Shown: piece after piece, positions 19,107 to 26,320 of the stretch | How the letters are laid out: each line of letters starts with the position of its first letter | Numbering within the stretch: position 1 is the first letter of the stretch | Source of the DNA: a virus | Length of the DNA: 39,166 nt | IMG/VR virus record: IMGVR_UViG_3300042367_000219 | Coordinates: 1 to 39,166 of that record | Reading direction: 5' to 3' (one strand) | Notes under the pieces: model-generated | The model's input: the letters and a program-made list of their open reading frames with translations, nothing else | Database searches by the model: none | Told to the model about the DNA's origin: nothing | Made by a program: the position numbers and the translations under genes

Positions 19107-19322
19107 CTAGAGAGTTGCCTCGTGTTGGATCTGTGCTCGTTCCAAGGGAGAAAGCTGATCGACTGTCACCTTGCCTTGAAACATCTGAATAGCCTTTGCA
19201 AGAGTGAGCGTTTCGATCCTGTCAGGAAAGAGTCCTGGGTATCCAACCGTCTTGAGGTTCCTGTGCGTGTTAAGCAACTGCTGTGCGATGCGCTCTGCTT
19301 CCTCTTGGTCCTGTTTGAGCAT
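19107..19322 (-). CDS. Small unknown protein (71 aa)
   Basis: MLKQDQEEAERIAQQLLNTH is followed by YPGLFPDRIETLTLAKAIQM and TVDQLSPLERAQIQHEATL. It is helical and acidic, with no recognised family. It lies between the SSB-like gene and the helicase, separated from the former by a 57-base gap holding no clear signal. A helicase-loading or accessory role would fit the position but is speculation. Confidence 0.7.
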   Translation of the reverse strand: MLKQDQEEAERIAQQLLNTHRNLKTVGYPGLFPDRIETLTLAKAIQMFQGKVTVDQLSPLERAQIQHEATL

Positions 19323-19379
19323 ACGAGTGTGGTAGAAAATTGTCCGCGTTGGTCGGATGCGCGGCCCCCGAAACTGTCA

Positions 19380-19781
19380 TTAGAACGGGATCTCGTCGCC
19401 AGCTACGTCGGTAGACTCGCTACCTGGTGGCAACCAACGCTTGATCTCAAGGTAAGGCTTCCCAGTCTTGTCGTTGATCCGCTCGCCTTCACCCAGTTCG
19501 ACTGTGGCGGTCTTCCCGATGCAGTCCTCTGTCTCAATCGTCAGAGTCTTGCCTTCAACAACCTTCCTGCCGATAGAGGTGGCAAACTCAGCCACGTTGC
19601 GAGAGTTCTTCGTCGTGAAGACTACCCAACTGTTGAAGAAGAGGCTGCCCACCTTCACTCGCAGTTTAAGCATCTCGTTGCCTGCATTTGATACTGCTTC
19701 TGTAGCATCCTCGATGATGGCGGTGTGGACGCCGGGCTTGATGCTGACCTGTTCTGATTTGTCGATTTTGACTGATGGCAT
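19380..19781 (-). CDS. Single-strand DNA-binding-like protein (DUF669-like)
   Basis: The 133-aa product starts MPSVKIDKSEQVSIKPGVHT and carries beta-strand blocks (MLKLRVKVGSLFFNSWVVFT, KTLTIETEDCIGKTATVELG, GKPYLEIKRWLPP). The tail is acidic and closes GDEIPF, close to the DDDIPF tip by which bacterial SSB proteins recruit partners. DUF669 and similar phage families occupy this spot beside RecT-type genes and act as SSBs. An AACCAAAAACCAAAACAAACC leader (19782-19803, minus strand) precedes the ATG, matching the plus-cassette leaders. The SSB role is inferred from the tail and context. Confidence 0.75.
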   Translation of the reverse strand: MPSVKIDKSEQVSIKPGVHTAIIEDATEAVSNAGNEMLKLRVKVGSLFFNSWVVFTTKNSRNVAEFATSIGRKVVEGKTLTIETEDCIGKTATVELGEGERINDKTGKPYLEIKRWLPPGSESTDVAGDEIPF

Positions 19782-19808
19782 GGTTTGTTTTGGTTTTTGG
19801 TTTACTGA

Positions 19809-20588
19809 CTAAATTCCGAAAGCTGCGAAAAATTTCTCTGGAAAGGCTACTGCTTGAGTCTGGATCGAAACAGGGATGTCCCTGTAGGTCTGTCCCTCCT
19901 TGATCCAGCCCTTCTTGATGGCACCGGCAGTGACCTTGTCCTTTTGAGCTTTGGTCTTCTCTGAGAGCAGCCGGTCCATGAGGTTGATGGCGCTGATCTG
20001 TTCAGGCAACTGTTCAGGCTCCTTGGGTTCCTCCTTAGGCTCGTCCTTTGGAGCTTCAATCTGGAGCTGCTTAGGTGCTTCAAGCTGGATAGGCTGCACA
20101 GTTTCAACAACCACTGGCAGGTTCATGTCAGCAATTTCTTCTGGTGTGTAGCATCCAGACAAAACGCCTGGGTATGTTGAACGGATACCTTCAGAAGTCA
20201 CTCGGTTCCGAAGCATCTGCCTGGGATACTTCTGCCAATTTGGACTGCCTAGAAGCCCTGCCCTCTTCGCGTCCTGTATGGTCCAAGTCACCTTCAAGCT
20301 GCCGGCCTGAGGATGAGTAAATGTTCCAGAAACTGACTCAACCGTGTATTCATGCCATTCCACTTTGCCGCCGGCTTGCTGAAATCGTGCAAGCATGGCT
20401 TCAGACTTCAATGTGGGCCTACCACTGATGATATGGTAGTCCCTTCCAACTTCTCCGATATGCCTGCCTTCCGCTTGGCACAGAAGACCAAGAGCAAGGG
20501 CTTGTTTTGAGTTTTGAATGCCGAAGCATTTAGAGTCAGCAATGACTTCTGCCATCATTGCGAGTTGATCGAACGGTATTAGTTGCAT
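19809..20588 (-). CDS. RecT-like single-strand annealing protein
   Basis: The product is 259 aa. The N-terminal part, MAEVIADSKCFGIQNSKQAL and GRDYHIISGRPTLKSEAMLA, then TWTIQDAKRAGLLGS and YPRQMLRNRVTSEGIRSTYP, matches RecT-family phage recombinases. A Pro/Glu/Lys-rich linker (residues ~165-195, KEEPKEPEQLPEQ) joins a small C-terminal domain. It would anneal single strands during recombination-dependent replication with the PD-(D/E)XK nuclease and SSB-like protein of the same operon. An AACCAAAATAACACAC leader precedes the ATG at 20588. Confidence 0.8.
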   Translation of the reverse strand: MQLIPFDQLAMMAEVIADSKCFGIQNSKQALALGLLCQAEGRHIGEVGRDYHIISGRPTLKSEAMLARFQQAGGKVEWHEYTVESVSGTFTHPQAGSLKVTWTIQDAKRAGLLGSPNWQKYPRQMLRNRVTSEGIRSTYPGVLSGCYTPEEIADMNLPVVVETVQPIQLEAPKQLQIEAPKDEPKEEPKEPEQLPEQISAINLMDRLLSEKTKAQKDKVTAGAIKKGWIKEGQTYRDIPVSIQTQAVAFPEKFFAAFGI

Positions 20589-20610
20589 GTGTGTTATTTT
20601 GGTTAGGTAA

Positions 20611-20895
20611 TTAAGGGAGATCTACAATCCACTTGCCGTTTTGCTTAGCAATCCAGAGCTTTGACATTCCATGACATCCTTCATGTCGTTCCCATGCCAT
20701 TGATTTTAAGAAACTTGCAAGAATATCAAAAAGCTCAGTATCTGGAACAATCCAAACTTTAGTTTCTCCACCATACTCAAAGCTCGCATACAAATTGCCC
20801 CAGCTTTTGCCTTTATCATCATCACAGGGATGAATCCCCAGCCCAGTAATGTAGCCGTAAAAGGCTTCTGTTTCTCCAATGGTTTCTAATTGCAT
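20611..20895 (-). CDS. Unknown small protein (94 aa)
   Basis: MQLETIGETEAFYGYITGLG begins an alpha-beta protein with GIHPCDDDKGKSWGNLYASF, WIVPDTELFDILASFLKSMA and an end WIAKQNGKWIVDLP. No family is recognised. It overlaps the resolvase gene by 10 bases. Its ATG follows AAAACCAA, a short form of the leader seen elsewhere. It lies between RuvC-like and RecT-like genes, so a recombination accessory is possible; that is only positional. Confidence 0.7.
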   Translation of the reverse strand: MQLETIGETEAFYGYITGLGIHPCDDDKGKSWGNLYASFEYGGETKVWIVPDTELFDILASFLKSMAWERHEGCHGMSKLWIAKQNGKWIVDLP

Positions 20896-21365
20896 TTGGT
20901 TTTCATTTTGAGTCCCGCCTCTAAGATGAGCAGTGCGTCGGCGGTCTTGAGCGTCACTGTGAGTTGTGGGTACAGAGCTTGCGCCCTGCCTTTAAGATGA
21001 GCTTTCCAGCGAGGTCCATGAATCTTCTTCTCGCCTAGGCCAAGAGCAGCCTGCCACTTTTTGGGCGGGAGGTATTCGATACGGGCACCGTAGGCAGCTA
21101 ACAGGCCCTCAATGCGCCCGTAGTTGCGAAACATGGTAGCCATGCTCGAACCAGACATTTTCCCAGCAAACTTTGGCAACTCCTCAAGGAACACGATGGA
21201 AGTCGGAAAGAACGGGCCAGCGGTACTCGTGACCAGAATTTGAAACTGAGTGTCGAGGTCGTGAAGCGTGCTTGGCATTGGTAGCGCATGCACACTGCCA
21301 TCTGTGTCGATGTATGCGATCCCGCCTCCTACACCTGGGTCGATTGCGATGTAGTTTTGGATCAT
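20886..21365 (-). CDS. RuvC-like Holliday junction resolvase
   Basis: The product is 159 aa, close to the RuvC length. The RNase H-fold start IAIDPGVGGGIAYID gives the first catalytic Asp (D9). VFLEELPKF supplies a Glu near 61. YLPPKKWQAALGLG is the usual mid-chain block, and LKTADALLILEAG contains the C-terminal acidic residue (D143). It should cut branched DNA before packaging and resolve recombination intermediates. It couples by ATGA to the upstream coiled-coil gene. The Lys-rich tail (KMKTKCN) is short. The assignment is firm. Confidence 0.85.
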   Translation of the reverse strand: MIQNYIAIDPGVGGGIAYIDTDGSVHALPMPSTLHDLDTQFQILVTSTAGPFFPTSIVFLEELPKFAGKMSGSSMATMFRNYGRIEGLLAAYGARIEYLPPKKWQAALGLGEKKIHGPRWKAHLKGRAQALYPQLTVTLKTADALLILEAGLKMKTKCN

Positions 21366-21805
21366 TTCGCCACCTCCTTCGCTGCTGCGATGAGTGCATC
21401 TGCTCTGCGAAGTGCGTGTTCTGCTTGTCCACTAAATGAACCTGCTTGCGGTGGTGGCTGTGCTCCCAAAAGCATCGCCGCAATCTCAAGGCGGGAAGGT
21501 TCTAGTCTAATTTGCACTCTGCTTTTCTCAAAAGCTAACTGTTCCTGAAGCTCCTCTATTTGCGATTCAATTTTGCCAGATGCCTCATCCACCTCTGTGA
21601 GTAAATCCAACCTCTCCTCTGCCAATTTAAGAGCCTCGTCACGCTCAACTTGGAGCTTCATCATTTTCCTGTTCATCTCCATGAACTTGTCAGCAATGAG
21701 TTTTGTAAACGTCTCGTGCTTTTCTTTCAGCTCATCGTAATCCTGCTTCAGTTTTTCTGGGTTAACTGTCCACTTATTTGCAAGTTCTTGAATGTCCATA
21801 ATCAT
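21362..21805 (-). CDS. Coiled-coil protein (147 aa)
   Basis: MIMDIQELANKWTVNPEKLK leads to a long charged heptad region of ~90 residues (HETFTKLIADKFMEMNRKMM, RLDLLTEVDEASGKIESQIE), then LEIAAMLLGAQPPPQAGSFS and a final helix with AEHALRRADALIAAAKEV. The end motif 'AL..AD.LI.A' is frequent in phage early proteins. The function is unknown. It overlaps both the nuclease gene (ATGA, 21802-21805) and the resolvase gene (ATGA), so it is probably co-produced with them and may be a scaffold for the recombination proteins. Confidence 0.7.
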   Translation of the reverse strand: MIMDIQELANKWTVNPEKLKQDYDELKEKHETFTKLIADKFMEMNRKMMKLQVERDEALKLAEERLDLLTEVDEASGKIESQIEELQEQLAFEKSRVQIRLEPSRLEIAAMLLGAQPPPQAGSFSGQAEHALRRADALIAAAKEVAK

Positions 21806-22791
21806 TTGCTTGCAACAAGTGGAGCCTGCCCAATCTTTCTCTGCACAATGTCCTCCGGCAGCACCGCACCGGCAGCACTCCAGAGAGCTTGAGCCTTTTT
21901 GATGCTAATTGAGCCTTGAGCCAAAATCGCATCACTGGCACCGATTGCACCGTTGCGTACTGCCTGTGCCAAATGTTCGGCCTCGATATACTCGGATGCA
22001 CGAGGTTTCTGTAGCTTCCATCCCGGCACCTTCACGCCTGCATCAAGCAGCCCACGAGCCTTCTCTTTTGCTGCGTCCCTGAAGTCTTCCAGAGTCTGAC
22101 AAGCTGCAAGGAACTGCCCAAGCCGGTCTGGATCGTTGAGCAATGCCAAGAAGGCTTCGTCCTGCACTGTAGGAGCCATGCCGGCCACAGTGATCAGTGC
22201 AGAGTCCTTACTAGCAACACGGGCAGGACAAGTCAGGCTCTTAGCGCACCAGTTGCAGTAATCGTTTTGAACGGGAGCCGTTCCTACGTTGTCCAAGATG
22301 CGCTGCACAGTCTCCTTGGCACTCATATAGGTCCAATGCTGAGTCACCATCTTCTGCTGGTCGCAGAATAAGAGATGAGTGGTCCATTGCTGCTCGAAGT
22401 GAGTTTCCATCAAGCCAAGCGCATAGGCTGCCATCTGGCCGGTGTAGTCGTAGACCTGGCCTGACTTGAGGTCGATAAGCCACTTGCCTTTGAGCGCAAC
22501 GCCGTCAGCAGTGCCTTTGTGTTCAATGCCTGATGTCTCAATCCGGCAGTTGGATTCCTGAGTGGTGAGCCCGTCTGCGCCACCACCAAGTAGAATGCAC
22601 TGATTCAGAGCCCAACGGATAGCTGCTGTGTCTTCGTCGTTCAGGTCACGAGGCAGTTCACCACTGACCCATGCGTCGCGGAATACGCCGTCTAGCATAG
22701 TGCCACGGGAGGCTGCGCTACTGTTGCCTGCTGTACCTTCGTACTGGCCACACAGGGCCAGCTTAGGGAGTGAAGAGTGTCTAATTTTCAT
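21802..22791 (-). CDS. PD-(D/E)XK exonuclease, Cas4/RecB-type
   Basis: The product is 329 aa. The nuclease core has GTADGVAL (D96), WLIDLKSG (D107, K109) and YTGQMAAYALG (Q119), the order of RecB/Cas4-like nucleases. Cysteines C179, C182 and C188 (YCNWCAKSLTC) may ligate a cluster or zinc, as in Cas4 and AddB relatives; a fourth ligand could be C82 or C14, but this is not certain. DUF2800-type phage nucleases share this plan. A C-terminal helical part (~200-329) is of unknown role. It pairs with the RecT-like annealing protein to form a two-component recombination system. The start at 22791 overlaps the upstream HTH gene by 11 bases. Confidence 0.85.
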   Translation of the reverse strand: MKIRHSSLPKLALCGQYEGTAGNSSAASRGTMLDGVFRDAWVSGELPRDLNDEDTAAIRWALNQCILLGGGADGLTTQESNCRIETSGIEHKGTADGVALKGKWLIDLKSGQVYDYTGQMAAYALGLMETHFEQQWTTHLLFCDQQKMVTQHWTYMSAKETVQRILDNVGTAPVQNDYCNWCAKSLTCPARVASKDSALITVAGMAPTVQDEAFLALLNDPDRLGQFLAACQTLEDFRDAAKEKARGLLDAGVKVPGWKLQKPRASEYIEAEHLAQAVRNGAIGASDAILAQGSISIKKAQALWSAAGAVLPEDIVQRKIGQAPLVASK

Positions 22792-23008
22792 ATGTCAAAT
22801 GGTCATCAATCTTGAGGTTGAGTTTGTTTGCCTTGGCAACTGCGATAAGTTCCAAGAACCTGCTCATCGGGATTAGCCGGTGATAGAGCCAGTTGTCTAT
22901 TGTACGGTGGCTGAGTTCGATCCCGGCTGCACTGAGCTTCTTGTAAAGCTCGCCGCGTCCACCGAAAAACTGCACCACACTTTGCACGTTGATGCTTGGT
23001 GTCTTCAT
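22781..23008 (-). CDS. Cro-like helix-turn-helix regulator
   Basis: The 75-aa product contains VVQFFGGRGELYKKLSAAGI followed by LSHRTIDNWLYHRLIP, an HTH with the recognition helix in SHRTIDNWLYH. The form is close to small Cro/CI-type and Cox-like DNA-binding proteins. It is the only obvious small transcription regulator of the minus operons. It couples to the zinc-ribbon gene by ATGA (23005-23008). The target is unknown; autoregulation of the replication operon would be usual for such a protein. Confidence 0.75.
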   Translation of the reverse strand: MKTPSINVQSVVQFFGGRGELYKKLSAAGIELSHRTIDNWLYHRLIPMSRFLELIAVAKANKLNLKIDDHLTYEN

Positions 23009-23568
23009 TTTTTAGCTTTGGCCTGATTGTGTTCTGTCGCTTTCTGTTTTCTGTAAACGCTGGCACATTCCTTTGAGCAAGTCCTTGCAACCTTCTGACC
23101 TGCTTGGCGCACTGGCTTCATCTCTTTGCAGATGATGCACTCTGTCAGTACGACTGCTTTGCGCTTTGAGTCTGCCATTACCTGGTAGCTGCGGCGCTGC
23201 TTCTCCTTCGAGCACTCAATGCTACAAGCATTCTGCTTACTGTGCCGCTTGCGGAATAGAGTCCCGCATAGAAAGCACGGAACAGGAGGATTCCTGCATG
23301 ACTCGCACTTAACGTGCCTCAAGTGGTTTCGAGTAAACTTGGTCCCGCACTGCTCACACCAGGCACGCTGCCAGCTTGCAACAGGCTTTACTTCCCTTTG
23401 CTCCTCATTTGGCTTTTGTACGAGCCCTGCCTTAATTGCCTTGGCAATCAGCTTAGGCATTTCAGACAGCACAACTATTTCTTCTGGCTCATCTTCTTTT
23501 GTCCAGATTGCTCCTGACTTGGTCGGAGCTGGACGGCACCATAGTGCCTTTCCGTTGTGCAGGTGCAT
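23005..23568 (-). CDS. Protein with three zinc ribbons (187 aa)
   Basis: After an N-terminal ~65 residues (MHLHNGKALWCRPAPTKSGA) come three four-cysteine sites: C71/C74 with C88/C91, C98/C101 with C115/C119, and C144/C147 with C164/C168. The last two share the CxxC...CSxEC form. The sequence between and after them is Arg/Lys-rich (KEKQRRSYQ, VYRKQKATEHNQAKAKK). Zinc-ribbon proteins of this kind bind DNA or RNA; no specific family is recognised. It couples by TAATG to the upstream membrane protein and by ATGA to the HTH gene. A regulatory or RNA-polymerase-interacting role is possible but inferred. Confidence 0.75.
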   Translation of the reverse strand: MHLHNGKALWCRPAPTKSGAIWTKEDEPEEIVVLSEMPKLIAKAIKAGLVQKPNEEQREVKPVASWQRAWCEQCGTKFTRNHLRHVKCESCRNPPVPCFLCGTLFRKRHSKQNACSIECSKEKQRRSYQVMADSKRKAVVLTECIICKEMKPVRQAGQKVARTCSKECASVYRKQKATEHNQAKAKK

Positions 23569-23777
23569 TAGTGCGTGTGGCTAAGTGCCCAAAGGTTGAC
23601 CAGCATAAGCCCTGCAAAAGTCAGCGCCTCGCCAATGTTGCTGGCCCCGATCAAAGCAAGAGCGTCTACGATAAAGAGGCCAGAGATGATGGCGACCTTT
23701 GTGCCATTTCGCTTGCGAGTGTTGGGTGGTGGTTTTGGCCCTTGGTAGGGGCGTGAGGAGTAGTGCGATGTGCTCAT
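23568..23777 (-). CDS. Small membrane protein (69 aa)
   Basis: A basic, Pro-rich N terminus (MSTSHYSSRPYQGPKPPPNT, RKRNGTK) is followed by two hydrophobic stretches, VAIISGLFIVDALALIGA and ALTFAGLMLVNLWAL, with a short link. It is probably two membrane spans with the N terminus in the cytoplasm by the positive-inside rule. No family is recognised. The stop overlaps the next start (TAATG). A 71-base gap (23778-23848) before it holds no gene I can support. Confidence 0.65.
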   Translation of the reverse strand: MSTSHYSSRPYQGPKPPPNTRKRNGTKVAIISGLFIVDALALIGASNIGEALTFAGLMLVNLWALSHTH

Positions 23778-23848
23778 GGCGGTGCTGACTGTATTCAGCC
23801 AGCCGCGCTTGGCTAGTATTATTTTGGAATTTCTTCCGTGGCAGCCAT

Positions 23849-24139
23849 CTAGTTGGCTTTGCGAGCGTTAGGTCTTGGCTTGCTTGCGTTTGCACGTGCC
23901 GCTGCTGTTTTTCTCTCACTCCTAGCTTTGCCTCCAAGACTGGCGATTCGTCGGCAATGCTCGGCAAGTGTAACAGGATGTTCTGGATCTTCTTTTGGCC
24001 TTTCCGTAAGCGGCCTCTTCTTAACAGGCGTTGGCGAAATAGGCACCTCTTCTAGTGGCTCACTTGGATACTGAACCAATCCTTGATTGAAAGCGGCTAT
24101 TACTAATTTCCGAAACTCTCTAGCGTCAGCGGCTTTCAT
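23849..24139 (-). CDS. Small basic protein with GGKAR motif (96 aa)
   Basis: From the ATG at 24139: MKAADAREFRKLVIAAFNQG, a Pro-rich middle (EEVPISPTPVKKRPLTERPK), and an end with IASLGGKARSERKTAAARAN. The 'LGGKAR...' basic C terminus is seen in small phage and bacterial DNA-associated proteins. It overlaps the thyX end by 14 bases; a longer frame to 24205 would overlap more and is not preferred. The function is unknown; nucleic-acid binding is likely from charge. Confidence 0.65.
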   Translation of the reverse strand: MKAADAREFRKLVIAAFNQGLVQYPSEPLEEVPISPTPVKKRPLTERPKEDPEHPVTLAEHCRRIASLGGKARSERKTAAARANASKPRPNARKAN

Positions 24140-24773
24140 GTTTATTAAGGGCTTCAGAAACAACGGGGAACTGAGTGGAGAAGATGGCTTGCACCTGTTC
24201 TGCAATGAGCCGGTGCTCCTTCTGGGTATGCTCGTCGCATCGAACCTTCAGGTAATGAATCCAGCTCCTCACTGAGCCGGTCATGTACAGGGTCGTCTGA
24301 GTGCAGAGCGGCAAGATCATCCTGGCACACTCACGGGCTACACCGGCATCGAGCAGTTCGCGGTACAACGCTTCAGCACCTCCGATGAAACGGCGAATGC
24401 TGTACTCTAGATCCTCGTTCTTGAATAACTCGGATGACGACTGCCGGTTCTTATCGGCTTGGTGTCGAAGTTCAAAAGGCTCAAAATCCTGCACCTCTGA
24501 ATACCTTTGTGAGAACTCTTGGAAAGAGAAACTTCGATGCCTAAGTATCTGTGCAGCAATGGCTCGGGAGGTCGTAATCTCGACAGTCATCGAAGCCGTC
24601 TCGAACACAGACCAGTGCCCATGTTCTATGCAATAGGCGAGCAGCTTTGCCCCTGTGGCGGTGTTTAGCTGGTTGGATGGATTGCTGACCCTAGCGCAAT
24701 AGACCATCAGGTCTTCAGGGCTATCAAGACCCTCCACAACAGGCTTTGAGATGGAGACAAGTTTGACGTTCAT
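24126..24773 (-). CDS. thyX: Flavin-dependent thymidylate synthase
   Basis: The 215-aa product has the ThyX signature RHRSFSFQEFSQRY (residues 78-91), the RHRxxSxxExSxRY motif that binds dUMP and FAD. The histidine-rich HGHWSVFE (51-58) before it is also typical. Later LPLCTQTTLYMTGSVRSWIH includes the conserved Arg-rich helix. It makes dTMP from dUMP with methylene-tetrahydrofolate and FADH2, supporting phage DNA synthesis. The ATG at 24773 overlaps the stop of the DUF3310 gene (ATGA). Together these two form a nucleotide-metabolism pair. Confidence 0.95.
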   Translation of the reverse strand: MNVKLVSISKPVVEGLDSPEDLMVYCARVSNPSNQLNTATGAKLLAYCIEHGHWSVFETASMTVEITTSRAIAAQILRHRSFSFQEFSQRYSEVQDFEPFELRHQADKNRQSSSELFKNEDLEYSIRRFIGGAEALYRELLDAGVARECARMILPLCTQTTLYMTGSVRSWIHYLKVRCDEHTQKEHRLIAEQVQAIFSTQFPVVSEALNKHESR

Positions 24774-25006
24774 TGCTGGAAGATCCCCTTGTTGCCGGTC
24801 TGTGCAGGCTGAATGCGGTTGATTTCGCATTCGATGTACCAGATCGCTTTGCGTAGGTCTTGAACTGGATTGCCCTTCTTCTGGTGGCGAAGCAAGTACT
24901 TGATCGCATTCCCGATACAGAAGTTCTCGTGGAGACAAATCTCGATGGCCTCAATACCAGAAGGATGAGAGGTGTAATGCGGTGGATGGTTTACCGGGTC
25001 AGACAT
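24770..25006 (-). CDS. DUF3310 protein, T7 gp1.7-like
   Basis: The 78-aa product reads MSDPVNHPPHYTSHPSGIEA, then CIGNAIKYLLRHQKKGNPVQ and DLRKAIWYIECEINR. This is the DUF3310 signature (NPPHY...G-x-E-A-I......GNAIKYL-x-R...DL-x-KA-x-WY). T7 gene 1.7, which has this domain, is a dTMP/dGMP-phosphorylating kinase. It is next to thyX and translationally coupled, so supplying dTTP is a coherent shared role. It is the first gene of the replication operon, after a 129-base gap. Confidence 0.85.
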   Translation of the reverse strand: MSDPVNHPPHYTSHPSGIEAIEICLHENFCIGNAIKYLLRHQKKGNPVQDLRKAIWYIECEINRIQPAQTGNKGIFQQ

Positions 25007-25135
25007 CCAAGCAGACTAGCGTAGCGCGGTTCGCTGTCTACTGCTCCCTTTATGTAGTCAACGTAAGTGCCTTTGTTTCATGAGGCAACATGCAACCCCT
25101 TGCAGGCTCTCCCTGCACAGCATACGGCAAAGTGA
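25007..25135 (-). promoter_or_regulatory. Gap between lysis and replication genes, with hairpin
   Basis: TGCAGG (25101-25106) pairs with CCTGCA (25112-25117) around CTCTC. On the minus strand the loop reads GAGAG, similar to the loop of R1-R6, but the second half of that element is absent and no U-run follows. A promoter for the replication operon is expected here; the only -35-like match is TTGACT, without a good -10. Confidence 0.3.
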
Positions 25136-25744
25136 CTACTCTCCAGCAGGGATAAGCCCTGCCTCGAACAACTCAGCTTCCTCACGCCTCCTGCGACGTA
25201 GTCCAGCCGTATCAGGCCAGAGTCGCTGCATCTCGCGGATGGCGGCAGGAATCTGCTTGTGATTGCCTACACGAAGCAGCCCTTGAATCTCTGCCATCTC
25301 CCTGCGCCGATCACCACTCAGGCTTGGACCACGGTTAAAGACCAAGGACACCAATGCAGCGGCACAGTCGCCCGGCAACTCAACGACCTGAGGCCAGATC
25401 CTGAGCGTGCGCATGTACCAGACAGGCAGAGTAACAGCCTCGAAGACTGCCAGTGCAGCAGACCAAGGGATGACTAGGTGGCGCACATGTGGGAGCACTT
25501 CCTGAGCTTCTTTGCCCTTCCTGCCAGAGACACTGACAAGCAAAGCTAGAGTGGCAGAGTCCAGATGAGGAGCCCATGCACGGCTCGTCTCAGTCGCGGG
25601 AGTGTGTCCTAGATCCCAGCCCACCCCGATAGTGATCCCGCTCTGTTCACCGGGCCATTCTGGGTGCCTATCGTAGTAGGCTTCGCCGCCAGTTTCCCAA
25701 GCGATGATGGACTTGATGCCACGAGGTGAGAGATTTGCGATCAT
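25136..25744 (-). CDS. Endolysin, lysozyme-like glycoside hydrolase
   Basis: The 202-aa product opens MIANLSPRGIKSIIAWETGG with a candidate catalytic Glu in AWETGGEAYYD, then GITIGVGWDLGHTPA, the T4/GH24-type 'E...D...TIGxGxD' arrangement. ALVSLVFNRGPSLSGD and MQRLWPDTAGLRRRRREEAE match the FN-R-G and GL-x-R-R-x-x-E-A-x-L blocks of phage lysozymes. It would cut peptidoglycan at lysis. No signal peptide is present, so it depends on a holin. It follows four small genes, at least three of which have membrane spans. Overlap with the upstream gene is TAATG-like (one base). Confidence 0.8.
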   Translation of the reverse strand: MIANLSPRGIKSIIAWETGGEAYYDRHPEWPGEQSGITIGVGWDLGHTPATETSRAWAPHLDSATLALLVSVSGRKGKEAQEVLPHVRHLVIPWSAALAVFEAVTLPVWYMRTLRIWPQVVELPGDCAAALVSLVFNRGPSLSGDRRREMAEIQGLLRVGNHKQIPAAIREMQRLWPDTAGLRRRRREEAELFEAGLIPAGE

Positions 25745-25977
25745 TATACGCGAGCCAGAAACGTAATGCCAGCACCCGGCACGCGCGGAAGGCGTCCCTG
25801 CGCGTCGTAAATGCCGCTGTAAGGGCTGATCTTGTCGGGCGGTAGTCCTACACCATCCACACTAGCTGGAGGCAAATTGCGCTTAATCTCTGCGAGAATT
25901 TGCAGCCCAGCGGGAGGAGTCGCGCCAAGGTAGCGTGCTTGCATCGCCGGAATCACCGGCACGGGTAAAACGGTCAT
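25744..25977 (-). CDS. Small protein of the lysis cluster (77 aa)
   Basis: MTVLPVPVIPAMQARYLGAT is followed by PPAGLQILAEIKRNLPPASV and DGVGLPPDKISPYSGIYDAQ, ending GAGITFLARV. It is Pro-rich and has no clear membrane span. No family is recognised. It is tightly packed between a membrane protein (ATGA overlap, 25974-25977) and the lysozyme, so it could be a lysis accessory or a small virion protein. The pattern 'PPDKISPYSGIYDAQGR' is distinctive and could be searched. Confidence 0.65.
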   Translation of the reverse strand: MTVLPVPVIPAMQARYLGATPPAGLQILAEIKRNLPPASVDGVGLPPDKISPYSGIYDAQGRLPRVPGAGITFLARV

Positions 25978-26162
25978 AGAAGTGGCTTCTGACCGCGTTC
26001 GTTACGGATTACGTCAATCACACCGAATATGCCGATGATAGCGTCCACGGACGTATTGCCTACTCCTGTGGAGTAAAGCCCAATGGCTGCACCCAACTTT
26101 GCCAGTCCCAGCCAAGTCGATGGCTGCCTAACGTAGTTTTTCAGAATCTGTTTCATGTTCAT
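25974..26162 (-). CDS. Small membrane protein, holin-class candidate (62 aa)
   Basis: The frame starts MNMKQILKNYVRQPSTWLGL; MKQ at 26156 is an alternative start. A weakly hydrophobic segment (LAKLGAAIGLYSTGVG) and a second one (SVDAIIGIFGVIDVI) precede RNERGQKPLL. Two short spans with a basic N terminus are compatible with a small holin or antiholin, and the pattern 'QPSTW-GL--L-A--G' with an 'I--V---IRNE' close is common in phage lysis-region proteins. It overlaps the BhlA-like gene by 35 bases and couples to the next by ATGA. Confidence 0.65.
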   Translation of the reverse strand: MNMKQILKNYVRQPSTWLGLAKLGAAIGLYSTGVGNTSVDAIIGIFGVIDVIRNERGQKPLL

Positions 26163-26307
26163 TTAATAGTCTTTCCCAAAGAGCTTTGCGGTCAGCTTCG
26201 CACTCGCGAATCTTGCCATTGAGATACCAGACTGCCGCAAGTGTCAGAGCCATTGAGAGCCCCTGTGCGGCTGCCTGTTGGGCGATGAGGTCGAGCAGCG
26301 ATGCCAT
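26128..26307 (-). CDS. Holin candidate, BhlA-like topology (59 aa)
   Basis: The ATG at 26307 gives MASLLDLIAQQAAAQGLSMA, LTLAAVWYLNGKIRECEADR and KALWERLLNEHETDSEKLR with TAG at 26128-26130. One hydrophobic span (residues ~12-29) with the rest a charged helix is the layout of BhlA/UviB-type holins. It is too short for confident family assignment. Position between another membrane protein and the lysozyme supports a lysis role. It overlaps the following gene by 35 bases. Confidence 0.65.
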   Translation of the reverse strand: MASLLDLIAQQAAAQGLSMALTLAAVWYLNGKIRECEADRKALWERLLNEHETDSEKLR

Positions 26308-26320
26308 AAATCAATACTGG

